From positions 1 through 6,438 of the forward strand of contig CAZAJY010000035.1 in assembly GCA_964485905.1 (NCBI GenBank): a stretch of DNA of 6,438 bases. The letters are read 5' to 3'. The DNA comes from CAIJXO01 sp964485905. Its GTDB lineage: Bacteria > Patescibacteriota > Minisyncoccia > Phycocordibacterales > GWA1-40-21. Shown here piece after piece: positions 5,001 to 6,438 of the stretch. Made by a program: the position numbers and the translations under genes. Position 1 is the first letter of the stretch. The number at the start of each line of letters is the position of its first letter. Below the pieces are notes generated by a model, which worked only from the letters and a program-made list of their open reading frames with translations, had not been told where the DNA came from and did no database searches.

Positions 5001-6219
5001 GAATGTTTGTAAAACCCCAGTTTGTGGTAATAGTATTATTGAATCACCAGAAACATGTGATGATGGAAATACTGAAAATGGAGATGGTTGTTCGTCAACT
5101 TGTCAGATTGAGAGTGGACCATCAGAACCAGTTTGTGGTAATAGTATTATTGAATCACCAGAAACATGTGATGATGGAAATACTGAAAATGGAGATGGTT
5201 GTTCGTCAACTTGTCAGAATGAAGGGTCAGAAGAGCCAGTAAATGGCGGCTGGTCGGGTTGGAGCGCGTGTTCGGTGTCTTGTGGCGGAGGAACACAGAC
5301 CAGAACTTGTACTAATCCAGCCCCGGCTAATGGTGGTGCTTTATGCGAAGGTGGCGACACCCAGTCTTGCAATACTCACGGTTGTGGCGGCGGCGGCGGC
5401 GGCATTTATTTAATGATTTATAATGTAAACCTAGCTTCGCGTTCAGAAAATAGTGCTTTGATTACTTGGAATACCAATAATCCTGCAACTAGTTATATTA
5501 TTTATTCTTTAAAAGACGAGCCTCATGTTTATGATCCTAATTCGTCTTCAGATAATCCTCCAAAATATGGTTATATGTATGCTACCGCAGAATATGATAC
5601 TAGTCCAAATGTTCTTTTACACTCAATATCATTAGATAATTTATTACTTTCAACTGATTATTGTTATCGAGTAGTTTCTCGCGGACCAGTGGCCGTCAGC
5701 TCAGAATATTGTTTTACTACTCTGGGAGAATATACCCCACCTGTGCCTCCGGTTACCCCTTTTATACCTCTACCTCTAGTGCCCCTAGTGATTTCTCCTA
5801 CGCCTCCGGTTGCTCCTCTTATACCCCCATTCATTCTTCCCGTAGTTTCGCCTGAAGGGACCGAAATACCCGAAGAAATAATTCCAATTTCAGAATTAAC
5901 TGGCAGCACAGGGTCTCTTTTACAGAAATTACTTGGCAGTATTGGCAGTAGTATTGGCTTTCTTTTTACCGGAATGTGCTTGCCATGTTGGTTGCTTTTG
6001 CTTTTGTCTATTTATCCGTTTTATAAAGGATTTGAAATGAGAAAAACTAAAAATATGAAATGGTGGATGATTTGGGGCGGCCTTCATCTTATTTTAATGA
6101 CAGTCTTTTATCTCTGGTCGTATGGCTGTATTTCTTCTTGGATTTATTCAGTTTTAATTTTGTGCACAGGATTACTAAGAATTTTTGTGATTAAGGCTAC
6201 GCCAGCGATTGAGAAATAA
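2074..6219 (+). CDS. Giant modular cysteine-rich surface protein (DUF4215, fibro-slime/PA14, SpaA-like, TSP1, FN3, membrane anchor)
   Basis: The product has at least 1381 residues, its true length hidden by the gap at residues 244-277. Order of parts: basic N-terminus and signal peptide (core about 16-35, cleavage after ARA at 40); a beta-rich, jelly-roll-like domain (about 43-200); a C..D.DC..GQ.C....C knot (205-223); DUF4215/myxobacterial cysteine repeats (227-, 278-306, 319-347); a fibro-slime/PA14-like domain (about 354-531) with TSDDDSWVYLDG at 460-471; a SpaA/Cna-B-like domain (about 533-742) split by a lectin-like insert (about 575-686); DUF4215 (746-774); a second, identical fibro-slime domain (to 958); another knot (961-979); two DUF4215 (982-1010, 1019-1047); a thrombospondin type 1 repeat (1060-1104); six Gly; an FN3-like domain (1111-1220); a Pro-rich linker (1221-1262); and three membrane helices (about 1295-1317, 1330-1350, 1352-1373). 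There is no LPXTG. It is likely a surface adhesin exposing disulphide-rich and putative sugar-binding modules. It starts at the ATG at 2074 without a Shine-Dalgarno sequence. Ligand unknown. Confidence 0.93.
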   Translation: MEKRFLKFLGRKKLRIILGSFAIGILLLSTVSVFLPQARAASDAIILSPNGIGNYDQWEKDGADNKVDAVFSDDGNLSYIYSEENNKAQTFSFHNGDVPEGSIINSVVLRVIARGFGAGNSPKKIVIGVEDGGDFNGGSDIVTNEGYTTHERIMEVNPLTGEPWSFFEINNWTTNFGVKRSNSNGEVRVTQIEIIVNYTHNEEPECQTDEDCNQGQYCSQGVCTTTPVCGDGVLDPGETCDDGXXXXXXXXXXXXXXXXXXXXXXXXXXXXXXXXXXPVCGDGVLDPGETCDDGNTEDGDSCPANCIIEEPQTTVLQTPVCGDGVLDPGETCDDGNTESGDGCSSTCSLEQLTCENLTGNGWYARYYNYSSSHPDMNLPRDKWPDNLHGDPLGNTWNTDWYDQGYFRFSRIDNPLTFGNNFFPFDMAIEENDNGHDFHFGVNWTGLITVETEGDYDFTITSDDDSWVYLDGALVVDNSGLHPARTVTGILHLADTHIVNIFFAERHASYSHFYFDFTSQGVTVTPYSEDCLSDVTICKQNTQQEFLEGWQVALTSTESIDGPTLINVSNDEGTDSEILPEGYYFLKVSGTYKYGTAQMIADAGYSYRPVGIPNGCDCWLSGFELDSKGLMAWINGGPVYWGPFNDNHVYTTIYHHLAEGPINFSIWDNIYGDNINNGNFKFEIFPIELQGITKEDGCVTFEDVPYGTYNLNEENRQEWENVSGLDEVNVDENEKTFTIVNQEPEEPVCGDGVLDSGETCDDGNTESGDGCSSTCSLEQLTCENLTGNGWYARYYNYSSSHPDMNLPRDKWPDNLHGDPLGNTWNTDWYDQGYFRFSRIDNPLTFGNNFFPFDMAIEENDNGHDFHFGVNWTGLITVETEGDYDFTITSDDDSWVYLDGALVVDNSGLHPARTVTGILHLADTHIVNIFFAERHASYSHFYFDFTSQGVTVTPYSEDCLPPECQTNDDCPTGQFCSENVCKTPVCGNSIIESPETCDDGNTENGDGCSSTCQIESGPSEPVCGNSIIESPETCDDGNTENGDGCSSTCQNEGSEEPVNGGWSGWSACSVSCGGGTQTRTCTNPAPANGGALCEGGDTQSCNTHGCGGGGGGIYLMIYNVNLASRSENSALITWNTNNPATSYIIYSLKDEPHVYDPNSSSDNPPKYGYMYATAEYDTSPNVLLHSISLDNLLLSTDYCYRVVSRGPVAVSSEYCFTTLGEYTPPVPPVTPFIPLPLVPLVISPTPPVAPLIPPFILPVVSPEGTEIPEEIIPISELTGSTGSLLQKLLGSIGSSIGFLFTGMCLPCWLLLLLSIYPFYKGFEMRKTKNMKWWMIWGGLHLILMTVFYLWSYGCISSWIYSVLILCTGLLRIFVIKATPAIEK
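2750..2802 (+). repeat. 53-bp DUF4215 repeat, copy 1 (left edge of gap)
   Basis: This 53-bp segment encodes PVCGDGVLDPGETCDDG and is identical to 2903-2955 and 3026-3078. It ends exactly where the N-run starts. Confidence 0.9.
2803..2902. other. Assembly gap of 100 N inside the giant gene
   Basis: Exactly 100 N, a common placeholder for a gap of unknown size. Both edges carry the same 53-bp DUF4215 repeat, so the assembler probably broke on tandem repeat units. The frame continues across 100 N, but that says little if the length is arbitrary. One or more DUF4215 units are probably missing. Confidence 0.95.
2903..2955 (+). repeat. 53-bp DUF4215 repeat, copy 2 (right edge of gap)
   Basis: Identical to 2750-2802 and 3026-3078. 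The unit it opens continues as NTEDGDSCPANC, so the repeats diverge after the shared 53 bp. Confidence 0.9.
3026..3078 (+). repeat. 53-bp DUF4215 repeat, copy 3
   Basis: Identical to the two copies flanking the gap. It runs directly into the 609-bp repeat. The corresponding segment at 4309-4359 differs by two bases (CCT against TCA, Pro to Ser). Confidence 0.9.
3058..3666 (+). repeat. 609-bp perfect direct repeat, copy 1 (DUF4215 end plus fibro-slime domain)
   Basis: Read base by base, 3058-3666 is identical to 4339-4947 with a constant offset of 1281 nt (427 codons). If the two mismatches at 3055 and 3057 are allowed, the similarity extends back to 3028. It encodes the end of a DUF4215 unit and the whole fibro-slime/PA14-like domain. 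The sequences diverge immediately after TTG at 3664-3666. Confidence 0.95.
4339..4947 (+). repeat. 609-bp perfect direct repeat, copy 2
   Basis: Second copy of 3058-3666 with no substitution, even at synonymous sites. It lies after the SpaA-like domain and before the second cysteine knot, so the two copies have different flanks on both sides. Confidence 0.95.
5017..5107 (+). repeat. 91-bp DUF4215 repeat of the second type, copy 1
   Basis: Encodes PVCGNSIIESPETCDDGN... and is identical over 91 bp to 5128-5218, with a period of 111 nt (37 codons). It differs clearly in sequence from the GDGVLDPGE type at 2750-3078. Confidence 0.92.
5128..5218 (+). repeat. 91-bp DUF4215 repeat of the second type, copy 2
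   Basis: Identical tandem partner of 5017-5107. The 20-nt linkers after the two copies differ, so the identity is confined to the domain. Confidence 0.92.
5386..5403 (+). repeat. (GGC)6 microsatellite encoding six glycines
   Basis: Six perfect GGC codons join the TSP1 repeat to the FN3-like domain. Unit changes would alter linker length without a frameshift. In an otherwise AT-rich gene the pure GGC run stands out. Confidence 0.9.
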
Positions 6220-6245
6220 AAGAGTCTTAATATATAGGGCTCTTT
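6219..6245 (+). terminator. Hairpin terminator overlapping the stop of the giant gene
   Basis: AAAGAGTCTT (6219-6228) pairs with AGGGCTCTTT (6236-6245) with two G-U pairs around a 7-nt loop, starting at the last base of the TAA stop. The T-run is only three long and is followed by AAAG, so termination may be weak. The outer stem AAAGAG/CTCTTT is shared with the other terminators of the window. Confidence 0.6.
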
Positions 6246-6330
6246 AAAGTAATGGTGTGCAGAGGGATGGGGTCAGAATCAACTTAATGGATCAGGTTTT
6301 GGTACATAAACACCTCCACCTTCTTGGATT
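6246..6330. other. Intergenic stretch between two terminators
   Basis: No gene is seen. It contains the G-rich segment from GTGTGC (6255-6260) to GGGG, resembling 72-89, and CAGAATC (6274-6280), which is an exact inverted match to GATTCTG at 6327-6333. This may be the left part of the larger intergenic unit that ends in copy D. Confidence 0.4.
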
Positions 6331-6363
6331 CTGGTTCTAATGTTGTTCCGTCCCCGGAGCCAG
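6331..6363 (+). repeat. Intergenic hairpin element, copy D (upper hairpin)
   Basis: CTGGTTC (6331-6337) pairs with GAGCCAG (6357-6363), seven pairs with one G-U, around a 19-nt loop TAATGTTGTTCCGTCCCCG. Two nucleotides separate it from the terminator hairpin. Confidence 0.7.
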
Positions 6364-6365
6364 CA

Positions 6366-6397
6366 AAAAAGAGCCTTGTGTATATGGGGCTCTTTTT
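6366..6397 (+). terminator. Rho-independent terminator hairpin, copy D
   Basis: AAAAAGAGCC (6366-6375) pairs perfectly with GGCTCTTTTT (6388-6397), a 10-bp stem with a 12-nt loop. It may back up the weak terminator at 6219-6245. Confidence 0.8.
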
Positions 6398-6401
6398 AGT
6401 A

Positions 6402-6429
6402 TTGACAAGAAAGATAAAAGTAAGATAAT
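6402..6429 (+). promoter_or_regulatory. Promoter reading out of the window
   Basis: TTGACA (6402-6407), 16-nt spacer, GATAAT (6424-6429; 5 of 6). As at 678 and 1995, it begins 4 nt after the terminator T-run. The gene it would drive lies beyond the window end. Confidence 0.65.
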
Positions 6430-6438
6430 AAAAAAACG

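Noticed and set aside
2750..5218. CRISPR-like array from the regularly spaced repeats
   Set aside because: Repeats are in-frame protein domains with uneven spacing and conserved cysteines, inside one long coding region.
4967..5242. Plus-strand 91-codon open frame with internal repeat
   Set aside because: Out-of-frame reading of the tandem DUF4215 repeats; the repeat in it only mirrors the DNA repeat.
5664..5909. Minus-strand Gly-rich 81-codon open frame
   Set aside because: Reverse reading of Pro-rich linker codons, which gives Gly and Arg runs; no expression signals.

Overview
The window looks like part of a draft, probably metagenomic, scaffold (it carries a run of exactly 100 N) from an AT-rich bacterium. 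The best guess is a Candidate Phyla Radiation / Patescibacteria lineage such as a Parcubacterium. This is inferred from the modular, cysteine-rich, membrane-anchored surface protein with DUF4215, fibro-slime/PA14, SpaA-like, TSP1 and FN3 modules, from AT-rich genes without Shine-Dalgarno sequences, and from short independently transcribed genes. No ribosomal RNA or housekeeping marker is present, so the taxonomy stays tentative.

Layout from left to right. Positions 1-197 are intergenic and end in an extended -10 promoter only 7 nt before the first gene. 198-581 (+) encodes a 127-aa four-helix membrane protein. 612-706 holds a hairpin, an intrinsic terminator and then a consensus promoter. 729-959 (+) encodes a 76-aa helical protein with a strong ribosome binding site and its own terminator at 964-986. 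1159-1788 (-) encodes a 209-aa exported, beta-rich protein of higher GC, with a textbook promoter and terminator on the minus strand. 1929-2023 is a second hairpin, terminator and promoter cassette. 2074-6219 (+) encodes a giant (at least 1381 aa) multidomain surface protein, interrupted by the assembly gap at 2803-2902. 6219-6429 holds its terminator and a third hairpin, terminator and promoter cassette reading out of the window.

Each gene seems to be its own transcription unit; there is no operon. The proteins share a cell-envelope theme: one integral membrane protein, one exported protein and one large anchored surface protein with putative carbohydrate-binding modules. A joint pathway cannot be shown.

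The two most interesting structures are, first, a dispersed intergenic element (copies at 612-674, 1929-1990 and 6331-6397; decayed copies near 120-158 and 1002-1021) that combines a hairpin with a fixed 19-nt loop and partly compensated stem changes, an A/T-flanked GAGCC/GGCTC terminator and a TTGACA promoter start. Second, inside the large gene, a 609-bp perfect direct repeat and several near-identical DUF4215 repeats suggest recent in-frame duplication or gene conversion, or else an assembly problem.
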